From positions 1 to 45,563 of the forward strand of contig JAAFJP010000041.1 in NCBI GenBank assembly GCA_013298125.1: a stretch of DNA of 45,563 nucleotides, in the 5' to 3' direction. A program made the translations under genes and the position numbers. The notes beneath the pieces are model-generated. The model ran no database searches. It had not been told where the DNA came from and saw only the letters and a program-made list of their open reading frames with translations. The DNA is from Cytophagales bacterium. Its GTDB lineage: Bacteria > Bacteroidota > Bacteroidia > Cytophagales > Spirosomataceae. This document shows positions 1-7,696 of the stretch, in pieces (position 1 is the stretch's first letter; each line of letters starts with the position of its first letter).

Positions 1-66
1 TTGATAGGTAGCAGATGTAAAGGTAGTAATACCAAAGTCAAGCTATACTAATTACCCAACAGCTTA
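1..66 (+). rRNA. 23S ribosomal RNA, 3' end (partial)
   Basis: The first bases match the conserved 3' end of bacterial 23S rRNA: TTGATAGG at the start and TACTAATTACCC near position 45-56 are the usual Bacteroidota forms. The gene runs off the left edge. The exact 3' end is estimated from the distance past ACTAAT and may be off by several bases. A 5S gene follows about 125 nt downstream, as expected for an rrn operon. Confidence 0.85.
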
Positions 67-189
67 TTAAATATACTGTATGAACAATCACGTAATACTC
101 TTACTCTTCAAAATCTTTCACAATATCTAAATGAATTAAACCATAAGAAATTGAGATTAGTACAACAGTACAAAAACTCACCAATCTTA

Positions 190-296
190 TGGGGTTGATA
201 GGAGTAGTGTTCACCTCTTCCCATCTCGAACAGAGAAGTTAAGCCTACTGCCGTTGATGATACTGCAATCACATGCGGGAAAGTAAATAAACCCCA
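190..296 (+). rRNA. 5S ribosomal RNA
   Basis: The 5S core is clear: a loop close to CCCATCTCGAACAGAGAAG followed by TTAAGCC, and GGGAAAGTA near the 3' side. The terminal helix is GGGGTT at 191-196 pairing with AACCCC at 290-295. It is the last gene of the rRNA operon and a strong terminator follows directly. End positions come from the terminal helix only. Confidence 0.9.
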
Positions 297-310
297 AATA
301 CATCAATTCA

Positions 311-346
311 AAACCCTTGTTACTTCATTGTAGCAAGGGTTTTTGC
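311..346 (+). terminator. rRNA operon terminator
   Basis: AAACCCTTG at 311-319 pairs with CAAGGGTTT at 334-342, extended inward by four more pairs around a TTCATT loop, and is followed by a short T run. It lies 15 nt after the 5S gene and also faces the 3' end of the convergent LD-carboxypeptidase gene. Confidence 0.85.
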
Positions 347-397
347 GTTTAAAGAAAAAGTATGGCTGACCATAAGAATTTTCAAACAAATTTAGAT

Positions 398-1306
398 CTA
401 TAATAAAATACTTCCCCTCAACCCTACCCCATACTCCTCCACTAACAACCTCACCTCACGCCCACAAGGCATTGCCCAATTATCAACCTCATGCCCCACA
501 GGGAAATCGTAACAAACAGGATAATCATAATCCGCAACCGCTTCTTCAATAATCTCATTTACGGTTTTGCCAAACGGTACATCATTGTCCTGACAATCCG
601 AAAAGCTACCTACAATCAAACCCGCAAGGTTTTTTAGTTTTCCGCTCCGTTTCAGTTGTATCATCATGCGGTCAATGTTATAGAGATATTCATTTACATC
701 TTCCAAAAATAAAATCTTTCCGTCGTAATCAATGTCTGATTCTGAGCCTATGATATGAGACAATAATGCTAAATTTCCGCCTATCAATTGCCCCTCTCCT
801 ACTCCTAAGCGATTCATTGGATGAGGTGCTATTTTGTAATTAAGCTCTTCACCAAAAAGTATTTTTCTCAACGTTTCCAATGACTTTTCTCCACCTTCTT
901 GCAAAAACAATTTAGGCATAGTAGCGTGCAGACTTTCGATATTGAGCGTATGAATATGACAATGCACTGCCGTAATATCTGAGAAGCCAACGACCCATTT
1001 TGGATGTTTCTGAAACTTTGTAAAATCAATCGAATCCAATAACCGAGAACTCCCATAACCTCCTCTGGCTGAGAAGATTGCCTTGATTTCTGGATTATCT
1101 AACATCCGCTGAAAATCTCCTGCACGTACGGTATCTGTACCCGCAAATTGGTGGTACTCGCTCGTGAGGGATTCGCCCAAGATTACCTTTAAACCCCACA
1201 CATTTTCCATCAATTCGATGGCTGGACGGAGGACTTCAAAATCGACTTTGCAGGCTAAGGCTAATAAGCCCACGGTATCACCTTTTTGGATTGGATTTGG
1301 TTGCAA
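398..1306 (-). CDS. ldcA: LD-carboxypeptidase, peptidase family S66
   Basis: A 302-aa protein with the S66 (LdcA/MccF) layout. Family members cut the L,D bond of muropeptide tetrapeptides during cell-wall recycling, or resist microcin C. The nucleophile is Ser109 in GFSD, with likely triad partners Glu202 in LFLEDVNEYLYNID and His272 in PVGHEVDNWAMPCG. The glycine-rich SARGGYGSSRLL (79-90) and LIGGNLALL (174-182) are also typical. Length fits the family and there is no signal peptide, so it is probably cytoplasmic. The only start in frame after the upstream stop is TTG at 1306; the first ATG lies well inside the fold. It converges on the rRNA operon. Recycling versus immunity cannot be told from sequence. 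Confidence 0.9.
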   Translation of the reverse strand: MQPNPIQKGDTVGLLALACKVDFEVLRPAIELMENVWGLKVILGESLTSEYHQFAGTDTVRAGDFQRMLDNPEIKAIFSARGGYGSSRLLDSIDFTKFQKHPKWVVGFSDITAVHCHIHTLNIESLHATMPKLFLQEGGEKSLETLRKILFGEELNYKIAPHPMNRLGVGEGQLIGGNLALLSHIIGSESDIDYDGKILFLEDVNEYLYNIDRMMIQLKRSGKLKNLAGLIVGSFSDCQDNDVPFGKTVNEIIEEAVADYDYPVCYDFPVGHEVDNWAMPCGREVRLLVEEYGVGLRGSILL

Positions 1307-1626
1307 TGCTTAATAAATGATTAATTTTTTCATAAAATTACTCCCTTAATGCGTTTTATTCAAATTTCTTTGCGAAAAGGGGATTTTCGTAGTTTTGAGC
1401 CATACGAAATTTTAATCCATTATCCTTTATTTTCTTGCGTGGTTCAATGACTAATTTCCCCTAACACCAAAACTACTGTCTGGACAGTAGAAAATAAAGA
1501 AAAAATACTGTCCAGTCAGTATTTTTTCTTTCGATTTAACCTTCCATATTTGTAACATAAAAAAGAGAAAATTGTACTTTATCCATTTTTTCTTTAAATT
1601 ACTTCGTATAAACTTATAATTCAAAG
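1307..1626. other. Intergenic region holding the operator pair and promoter of the response regulator
   Basis: This is a 320-nt divergent gap between ldcA (minus) and the response regulator (plus). Its right half holds the two 16-bp palindromes described separately. In the left half, up to about 1470, I see only AT-rich sequence and no ORF or hairpin. Confidence 0.6.
1474..1552 (+). promoter_or_regulatory. Paired palindromic operators and candidate promoter of the response-regulator/RiPP operon
   Basis: TACTGTCTGGACAGTA (1474-1489) and TACTGTCCAGTCAGTA (1506-1521) fit TACTGTCNNGWCAGTA and start 32 bp apart, about three helical turns. The second is flanked by A and T runs that extend its symmetry (1500-1527). 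A near-consensus -7 element, CATATTTG (1545-1552), follows after 23 nt, and there is no good -33 box, which fits an activator-dependent promoter. The same pair occurs at 7392-7429. Binding by the adjacent NarL-type regulator is inferred, not shown. Confidence 0.7.
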
Positions 1627-2286
1627 ATGCCCACCACCAAAATCTTAATTGCCGATGACCACCATTTAGTAGCCGAGAGTCTAAGTATGTTGCTCGGGAC
1701 GGTTGATAAATTTGAGATAATGGGCGTAGTCAATAACGGTTGGCAAGCACTTTCGTTTATCGAGACCCACAAGGTTGATATTGTGTTGGCGGATATCCAT
1801 ATGCCCTTGTTGAATGGTCTGGAAATGGCTATCAAATTAAGAGAAAAACCGACTTCTACCTACATCATCATGCTCACCATGAGCGAAGACCCGCATCATA
1901 TACGGGAGGCGTTACAGGCGGGCGTGCATGGCTACGTGATGAAAAGTGCCGAAAAACCCGAACTCATCAAAGCCATCAAGACGGTGATGAAGGGGGAGAA
2001 ATATTTTAGCGAAAAGATTATCAATAAATTAGCCGAAGTTGCCGACGACCAAAGCCCCAACGGCAAGTCTCGTATTGAGGACATTATGCCCCTCACGAAG
2101 CGAGAAATAGAGATTTTACGATTGGTAGTAGAAGACCTCAGCAATATAGAAATTGGCGAACGCCTTGATATTAGTAGCACAACCGTAGAAACCCACCGAC
2201 GGAATTTGATGAAAAAAGTGGGAGTAAATACGGCAATTGGGTTGATGCGGTGGGGGTTGAGGCATGGGTTGGTGGAGGGGGTGTAG
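1627..2286 (+). CDS. NarL/FixJ-family response regulator
   Basis: A 219-aa protein with an N-terminal receiver domain (about 5-120) and a C-terminal LuxR-type helix-turn-helix (about 152-215). The phospho-acceptor is Asp56 in VLADIHMP; the acidic pair is Asp10-Asp11, and Lys106 in VMKSAEK is the conserved receiver lysine. The HTH contains LTKREIEIL and SSTTVETHRRNLMKKVGV. It is probably phosphorylated by the TPR histidine kinase at the other end of the module (5395-7338), which has the matching HisKA_3 type. The precursor-like gene starts 48 nt after its stop with no promoter visible between, so it probably heads the RiPP operon. Paired palindromes upstream suggest autoregulation. Confidence 0.93.
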   Translation: MPTTKILIADDHHLVAESLSMLLGTVDKFEIMGVVNNGWQALSFIETHKVDIVLADIHMPLLNGLEMAIKLREKPTSTYIIMLTMSEDPHHIREALQAGVHGYVMKSAEKPELIKAIKTVMKGEKYFSEKIINKLAEVADDQSPNGKSRIEDIMPLTKREIEILRLVVEDLSNIEIGERLDISSTTVETHRRNLMKKVGVNTAIGLMRWGLRHGLVEGV

Positions 2287-2334
2287 GGGTTTTTGGGAAT
2301 GTAAATTATTTTTTAACTTAAACATAGAAAAATC

Positions 2335-2814
2335 ATGGTAGAATTAAAGGCTTTAATCAGTAGAGCAACCTCGCATTTTAATGACGAGATTAAGAAAAAT
2401 AATCCCCTCGTAACTGAAAACTTGATAACACTTCAAGTTTTACTAACGAATGATAAAAAAATTAATAATAATAATGACACTCATGCAGATAGATATATTT
2501 TGTGGCATATTCCACTGAGTGCTATCCAAAGTAACAGCGACTCGGCAGATACTTGTGAGGTAATAGAGAAAGGCATTGGGGGCAAAAAAGTCACTCCTAA
2601 AATAAAAATCATCAAGGTAGCGGATGATTGTAAAGGCTATCTGGCTATATCTGACCCTAACACACAAGCGTATGTTAGCTCAGAAAGTTATAGATTAAAC
2701 CAACTCACATCTGCGGAGTTTAGTGCTTACATCAGCAGAAAAAAGACCAATGACCCAAGTTTCTCTGCTAAAAGTGTCAATTGCTCTACTTCACGCTATC
2801 CATGTAATGGTTAA
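2335..2814 (+). CDS. Candidate RiPP precursor protein with Ser/Thr/Cys-rich tail
   Basis: A 159-aa protein that I do not recognise. It has no signal peptide or membrane helix. The N-terminal ~135 residues are mixed polar sequence with Cys74 and Cys99, followed by RKKTND. The last 19 residues (141-159) are small and rich in Ser, Thr and Cys: Ser142, 144, 147, 151, 153, Thr152, Cys150, Cys157, ending YPCNG. SVNC (147-150) has Ser and Cys at i and i+3, a spacing that can close a lanthionine-type ring. It lies 11 nt before an APH-fold kinase and two genes before a HopA1-family protein, the pair that dehydrates class V lanthipeptide precursors. The precursor role rests on context and the tail; the leader would be unusually long. 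It could instead be an accessory protein. Confidence 0.6.
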   Translation: MVELKALISRATSHFNDEIKKNNPLVTENLITLQVLLTNDKKINNNNDTHADRYILWHIPLSAIQSNSDSADTCEVIEKGIGGKKVTPKIKIIKVADDCKGYLAISDPNTQAYVSSESYRLNQLTSAEFSAYISRKKTNDPSFSAKSVNCSTSRYPCNG

Positions 2815-2825
2815 AAAATAAAACG

Positions 2826-3728
2826 ATGTTATTGTTATCAAAATACACAGTACTTGAATATCTGCTTTGGCTTAAAACCAACAACTTCTCTGGCTGTGAT
2901 ATGAGTCTCGAGCAGTTGGAGTCCATCAAAGTCAGGGAAGTTGAATCGGGTACTCAAAATTTAGTTTTTGAGTTTAGTCAAAACTTAGAAAAGTATATCA
3001 TCAAGCAATTTAGACCTGATTTGAACGAAAGGAAACCTTACTTCGTCTCAGAACGGGAGGCACTCAACTTAGAGATTCCGTTCGCTCCAATTCTCGTCTT
3101 TTGTGATGAACTTAATCAGGTTATCATTACCCAGAAAATCCCATCGCAAGACCCCATTTCAATAGTTATTGTAGAAGAAAATTCTGATGATTCTATCAAG
3201 AAGGTTATTGATAATACCGCTAAAAAACTCATAGAAATACACCAAAAGTTGGATTTAAAGGCATATTCCAACAACCAAAAATTTCCTCTGGAAAAATGGG
3301 AAACTAAAATCAAGTCTAACTATGATGTTTCTTCTTTATTATCAGATTTCCAACGAATTTGGAAACAACAACCTTGGGGTTTAGTCCATCATGATTTGAA
3401 CGGAGCTAATGTCTTGGTAGATAATAACTCTTCCGACATATCCATTATAGACTGGGAAATGTCAGAAATAGGGCATCCGTATTTCGATCTATGTGCTATC
3501 ATCCGAATAATATGCTTGTGCTATCATTCGGATTATCCTTTTGATTTCCCTGTTCCTCCTATAACTGGCACAGCATGGACAAAGACCAAAGAGTTTATCA
3601 ACTATTTTTTGGAGTGTTATGAATTTGCTGGAAATAAAGATGATTTGAAAATTATTTTCAAAGTCTTGTATTGTGATTTATACCGTATTCCTCATTTCTT
3701 CAACGTAGTGAATTACCTTTTCAACTAA
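2826..3728 (+). CDS. APH/choline-kinase-fold phosphotransferase, putative RiPP Ser/Thr kinase (LxmK/TvaC-like)
   Basis: A 300-aa kinase of the aminoglycoside-phosphotransferase fold. The ATP lysine is Lys60 in YIIKQF, with a nucleotide-loop-like ESGTQNLVFEF at 40-50. The catalytic loop is LVHHDLNGANVLVD with Asp190 and Asn195. The metal-binding segment is IIDWEMSE with Asp209, followed by GHPYFDLC. All residues needed for activity are present. In class V lanthipeptides and thioamitides, kinases of this fold (LxmK, SprPT, TvaC) phosphorylate Ser/Thr of the precursor so that a HopA1-like partner can eliminate phosphate. The gaps to its neighbours (11 and 9 nt) argue for one operon. Without that context it would be called a generic phosphotransferase. 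Substrate is inferred. Confidence 0.82.
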   Translation: MLLLSKYTVLEYLLWLKTNNFSGCDMSLEQLESIKVREVESGTQNLVFEFSQNLEKYIIKQFRPDLNERKPYFVSEREALNLEIPFAPILVFCDELNQVIITQKIPSQDPISIVIVEENSDDSIKKVIDNTAKKLIEIHQKLDLKAYSNNQKFPLEKWETKIKSNYDVSSLLSDFQRIWKQQPWGLVHHDLNGANVLVDNNSSDISIIDWEMSEIGHPYFDLCAIIRIICLCYHSDYPFDFPVPPITGTAWTKTKEFINYFLECYEFAGNKDDLKIIFKVLYCDLYRIPHFFNVVNYLFN

Positions 3729-3737
3729 CATTCAACG

Positions 3738-5510
3738 ATGATAAAGACAGACTTAGAAGCCCTTTTACAGGACTATAAAAACCTTGACGGTACGATAGCT
3801 ACTGAAAATACGATGAATAATCCTGATGCAAAAGACTACATCATGTATGAGCGGTATAAAAATATCCTCCCAAGCCCAAATACCCTCATCAACCAAGAGG
3901 ACACTACGACACTAACACATACAACCTCCTATTTTCAGTCCTTCAACATCCGACGTTTTTGGTTCAAGGACTCTAAGCCTAAAATTAACCTGAAAGAAAA
4001 CGAGATATTGGCTTTTCAAGAAGGGCGAAATATTATACTCAAACCTGGTAGATATGTTGGGGGGGGCGAAGTGGAAAATAGTGAAATAGGAGACCGATAT
4101 TCAGAGTTTGTGTATGTGTATGACCCTCAAAAAATTAGGAAATCGACTAATAATTTCTATCTACAAACCTACGGACAATTTTTGCTCAACAATACCAATC
4201 AGCATATTATTCGATTTTATTTTAGTTTAATACCCGACAAAGATAAAGTCAATGATTTTACGGATAAAATCCGAGAATATTTTAACGAACGTAGAATCCC
4301 TTTTCAGTTCAAAACTCCATTTGCTTTGAATAACTTTGGGCGGGGGGACACTTTGGTGTTATACCTGAGTCAAAGTCATTATTTCTATGTTGTTGCATTT
4401 ATCAACGAATTAGTTTTGGAAGGACTAAAAAAAGACATTTTCAAGGATAACCTTCCGCTGTTTGTCAAACAACTGAAATTTAGTCAAGGAACAAAATCCT
4501 GTAAAATTGGTTTTGCCGAAGACCCTTTTTTTGCGGGATTAGATAGTTTTGGCGAACACCGATGTGGTTTGGTATATAATATTATCAATGAAATAGGCAA
4601 GAACAAAGACTCCGTAACTATTGATGAGATTATCACGGAAATCACGAAACAGTACAAGGAGGATAAATTTTATTGTAATCCTCACACCGAGTTTGACTAT
4701 AAATTTGATAATTATTTCGGAAAGAGTGACCTTCCTATTTATTATTGTGCTGACTCTAAACTCAGTTGGTGGACAAAACCTGTATATCTTACCTTCAATC
4801 TGGTAGCACTCAATTACGGTCTTGATTTTATGGAACGAGCCATTTGGACGAATGACAAATCCTTCACGTGGTTTACCTGGGATACTGCTGATGGTAGTTA
4901 CCGAGTGGTGACCAATAATGAGCGTTTGGAAATTTACACATTTTTGTATCAACTTTTGCAAATAAATTATAACAGACGTAGATTTCCGAAGAATGTTATC
5001 CGCATCATTGAGGAAAACGGAGGAGATAATAAAAGTATTTGGAAGGGAATCGTAAAAGAAAGTAAAGAGACTTGGAGTGACATCATAGAAGAAGCCGAAC
5101 AAGATGCTTCATGGTTGGAACGCATAAGTTCGTGGATGCCTACCACACGACTCAATCAAGAAGAAACAAATGTCGAGGAACGCATAGGCAAATGGGTGGA
5201 AACCCTCCAAAAGTGGAATCCTAAAAATATTACTGATGAGGAGATTCACAAATTTGATATTTTTGCGGATAAAAAAGAAACAGTAAGATTCGCATTTCGG
5301 ATGTACAACAAATTTGTAAAGCCAAATTATCCCATCAAAAATAAGCAAGGAAATTACGAATATGTCCCAACCGATAAGGGCAAACTAAAAATAGCTATTG
5401 TGATGCTATATGTTTACTGTCCGATTCTGTTTGAAAGGACTTCGCAAGGGGAATCATCACCGAGATCTCCGTCTCAGCAGTGGTGGAAGAAACTTCCATT
5501 TCTCCATTAA
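3738..5510 (+). CDS. HopA1-family protein with long C-terminal extension, putative RiPP phospho-Ser/Thr lyase (LxmY/TvaD-like)
   Basis: A 590-aa protein. Residues about 145-285 carry the signature order of the HopA1 effector family: IIRFYFSL (157-164), IPFQFKTP (187-194), GRGDTLVLYL (201-210), PLFVKQL (240-246), GFAEDP (258-263) and SFGEHRC (270-276). In class V lanthipeptide and thioamitide pathways, HopA1 proteins (LxmY, SprH3, TvaD) act with an APH-type kinase to make dehydroamino acids. About 280 residues follow the core (about 310-590), rich in Trp and Tyr, with no motif I know; this is longer than the HopA1 proteins I recall. The last ~39 codons are antisense to the histidine kinase C-terminus, so the present C-terminus may be recent. 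Family assignment is fairly firm, the reaction is inferred. Confidence 0.8.
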   Translation: MIKTDLEALLQDYKNLDGTIATENTMNNPDAKDYIMYERYKNILPSPNTLINQEDTTTLTHTTSYFQSFNIRRFWFKDSKPKINLKENEILAFQEGRNIILKPGRYVGGGEVENSEIGDRYSEFVYVYDPQKIRKSTNNFYLQTYGQFLLNNTNQHIIRFYFSLIPDKDKVNDFTDKIREYFNERRIPFQFKTPFALNNFGRGDTLVLYLSQSHYFYVVAFINELVLEGLKKDIFKDNLPLFVKQLKFSQGTKSCKIGFAEDPFFAGLDSFGEHRCGLVYNIINEIGKNKDSVTIDEIITEITKQYKEDKFYCNPHTEFDYKFDNYFGKSDLPIYYCADSKLSWWTKPVYLTFNLVALNYGLDFMERAIWTNDKSFTWFTWDTADGSYRVVTNNERLEIYTFLYQLLQINYNRRRFPKNVIRIIEENGGDNKSIWKGIVKESKETWSDIIEEAEQDASWLERISSWMPTTRLNQEETNVEERIGKWVETLQKWNPKNITDEEIHKFDIFADKKETVRFAFRMYNKFVKPNYPIKNKQGNYEYVPTDKGKLKIAIVMLYVYCPILFERTSQGESSPRSPSQQWWKKLPFLH

Positions 5511-7338
5511 ATCGTGACACTCTTGCTTTGATATTTTTTAATCCGAAGCCCTCGGTAAGGTTTTGGGCATTTCCTCCGTTATCTCGTACACTTAATACGA
5601 TATTTTTTGAGTTTGAGAAGAGGCAAATTTCTCCCTCTGTTGCTGCGGAATGTTTGATGATATTATTGACTAACTCTAAGCCAATACTATACAATTCGAG
5701 GGCTATTTTTTGTTCAAGTGGTTGTTTGGGTTCTTTGTAGAGTAAGGAAAGAGTGATTTTACCACTCTGATTGATATCCTTCACTAATTTTTCTAATGCT
5801 CCTTTCAATCCCTTTTGTTCAAATTCAGTCGGAAGAAGATTGTGCGAAATCAATCGTACTTCCGAGTACGCATCATTCATCATATTCATCACGCTCTCAT
5901 AGACATATTTTTCTTTTTCGGTAAAGTTCACCATATCCAAGGTCTGCAAACGGTATTTGATACCCGAAATGGTACTTCCCAAATTGTCATGAAGCTCTGC
6001 TGAGACTCTTTTTCGTTCAATAGTTTGACCTTCTACTAAGGCTGCCATAATTTCATCATTCTTTTTGAGTAAATTGGCATTTGCTCTTTTGAGTTCAGAA
6101 GTTCTTAATTCTACTTTTTCTTCTAATTCATTATTGAAAGATTCTAACTGTTGATTAGCTTTTGTAATTTCCTTTTTCTGATTTTCGATAGTGACATTTT
6201 TGGCGGTAAGTTTTTTATTTATTCTAAAAAGAATTAGCCCAAAAATCACTAAAATAGAGGCTACTCCAAAAGCAATAAAACCATTCCTTTTCAAAATCTG
6301 AATTTCTTTCTGTTGATTTTTATTATCAAATTCAAATTGTAAACTTTGGATTCGCTTATCAACATCTTGCTTTGAGTTTCTTTGTTTGATTTCATTATAG
6401 GTAATATAGCTATTGAGTGCTTTCTCTGGTTGATTTAATTGTGTATAAACTTTGTAACTTACTTCCGAAAAAAATAGTAAAACATCATCAATCCCTTTCT
6501 CTTTCTTCATTAAATTCTCCGCCTCATTTAAATAATCAAGTGCCTTTTGAGGATTTTTTTTATATTCAAACACCTCTGCAAGCGAAATGAATATAATTAT
6601 GTCATCATATCCATAATTGTCTTTATGGTTTTCTAATACTTGATTATAGCATTTAATAGCTTCCTCATACTGTTTTATTTGAACTAACGATAAACCAAGA
6701 TTTGCAAGAAAAAAATTGTCAAGTTTTGGATATTTATAGCTTTTATTTAACTCCAATCCCTTCCGAAAATATATGATGGACTTACTAAAATCTTTTTTAT
6801 CGTGATATGCTAATCCTAAATTATTTAAACCTTTAATGTACAATTTATAATCTTTAAGATTTTCATAAATGGCTATTGATTTTAAGTTGAAGTCAATAGC
6901 TTTTTCATAGTTGCCAAGTAAAGAATAACAGTCTCCCAATGTTCGATAATTTTTAGCTATCAAATATTTATCATCAATGTCAATACTGATAGATAGACTT
7001 TTGTAAAAATAATCTATCGAAACCATGTATTCATTTTTAAGCATATAGTGAAGACCTAAGCCATTCTGGGCAATAGCTATTCCTTTAGACCAATTTCTAT
7101 TATTGGCAATATTAAAAGCTTTATTAATAATAAAAAAGGCTGAATCTCCTAATGCTGCAGCTCCTTCATCCCCCATCTCACACAAAACCCTAACCCGCAA
7201 AGTATCCCCTGCAAAAGTCTTTCCTTCCGCTGGTAAATGAGCCAATACGTTTTTGAGGCTATCCAATTTGGATGGCTTTTGGGCGTGGGTCGTAATAGCA
7301 AAAAACAAGAATAACAGTAACGTGTTAGTGGGCTTCAT
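5395..7338 (-). CDS. TPR-containing sensor histidine kinase (HisKA_3 type)
   Basis: A 647-aa kinase starting at the ATG at 7338, chosen because it begins MKPTNTLLLFLFFAITTHAQ, a clear signal peptide; upstream in-frame codons add an unlikely 28-residue tail that runs into the operators. Periplasmic TPR repeats fill about 60-330, then one membrane helix (GFIAFGVASILVIFGLILF), a coiled coil, and the HisKA_3 dimerization domain with the phospho-His in RKRVSAELHDNLG. The HATPase follows, with GGNAQNLTEGFGLKNIKARV near the end. This architecture is common in Bacteroidota and pairs with NarL regulators, here the gene at 1627. It lies opposite to and overlaps the 3' end of the HopA1 gene by 116 nt. 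Shared operators upstream suggest it is co-regulated with its regulator. The signal sensed by the TPRs is unknown. Confidence 0.92.
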   Translation of the reverse strand: MKPTNTLLLFLFFAITTHAQKPSKLDSLKNVLAHLPAEGKTFAGDTLRVRVLCEMGDEGAAALGDSAFFIINKAFNIANNRNWSKGIAIAQNGLGLHYMLKNEYMVSIDYFYKSLSISIDIDDKYLIAKNYRTLGDCYSLLGNYEKAIDFNLKSIAIYENLKDYKLYIKGLNNLGLAYHDKKDFSKSIIYFRKGLELNKSYKYPKLDNFFLANLGLSLVQIKQYEEAIKCYNQVLENHKDNYGYDDIIIFISLAEVFEYKKNPQKALDYLNEAENLMKKEKGIDDVLLFFSEVSYKVYTQLNQPEKALNSYITYNEIKQRNSKQDVDKRIQSLQFEFDNKNQQKEIQILKRNGFIAFGVASILVIFGLILFRINKKLTAKNVTIENQKKEITKANQQLESFNNELEEKVELRTSELKRANANLLKKNDEIMAALVEGQTIERKRVSAELHDNLGSTISGIKYRLQTLDMVNFTEKEKYVYESVMNMMNDAYSEVRLISHNLLPTEFEQKGLKGALEKLVKDINQSGKITLSLLYKEPKQPLEQKIALELYSIGLELVNNIIKHSAATEGEICLFSNSKNIVLSVRDNGGNAQNLTEGFGLKNIKARVSRFNGEMEVSSTTAETEISVMIPLAKSFQTESDSKHIASQ

Positions 7339-7391
7339 TTTATCGTGATTTGAAACGAATATACAAAAAAAATGCTCAAAAAATACAAAAC

Positions 7392-7460
7392 TACTGTCTG
7401 GACAGTACGAAAATACTGTCAAGTCAGTATTTCAAGAACTATGCTAACACTCTAATTTTG
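7392..7460 (+). promoter_or_regulatory. Second paired palindromic operator, between the histidine kinase and a 68-aa gene, with a promoter for the latter
   Basis: TACTGTCTGGACAGTA (7392-7407) is identical to the site at 1474, and TACTGTCAAGTCAGTA (7414-7429) differs from the site at 1506 by two bases. Their starts are 22 bp apart, ten less than at the first locus, so helical phase is kept. A perfect -7 element TAATTTTG (7453-7460) lies 23 nt after the proximal site, the same distance as at the response regulator. The kinase ATG is 53 nt to the left, so the element may act on both divergent genes. Confidence 0.7.
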
Positions 7461-7489
7461 AGACATCTAACATTAACGCAAAATAGTAC

Positions 7490-7696
7490 ATGAAACAAAT
7501 CATCAAATACACCATCGGCTGGGATATGGAAGGAAAAGAAGGGTATCTGACCGCCATCGACGAAACTCAACAGTCCCATGTTTTTGGCAAATTACCTCAG
7601 TCAGAATTCCAAATCTTGATTGATATGCTCAACCAAAACAAGGTCTTTATCGACAACAATAAATGGATTATCAGTGGATGGGAGTCGGGGAATTAG
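7490..7696 (+). CDS. Small hypothetical protein, likely co-regulated with the two-component system
   Basis: A 68-aa soluble protein, unrecognised. It has no signal peptide, Cys or membrane helix; the C-terminal half is hydrophilic and Trp-containing (IISGWESGN). It is placed 30 nt after a good -7 promoter element and directly behind the paired palindromes also found upstream of the response regulator. That geometry suggests it belongs to the same regulon. A repeat array begins at its stop codon. Confidence 0.6.
   Translation: MKQIIKYTIGWDMEGKEGYLTAIDETQQSHVFGKLPQSEFQILIDMLNQNKVFIDNNKWIISGWESGN

Noticed and set aside
4539-5102. 187-aa minus-strand ORF inside the HopA1 gene
   Set aside because: It is antisense to a gene with strong family motifs and has no recognisable domain.
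7339-7422. Longer start of the histidine kinase
   Set aside because: The extra 28 residues precede a clear signal peptide and run into the operator palindromes.
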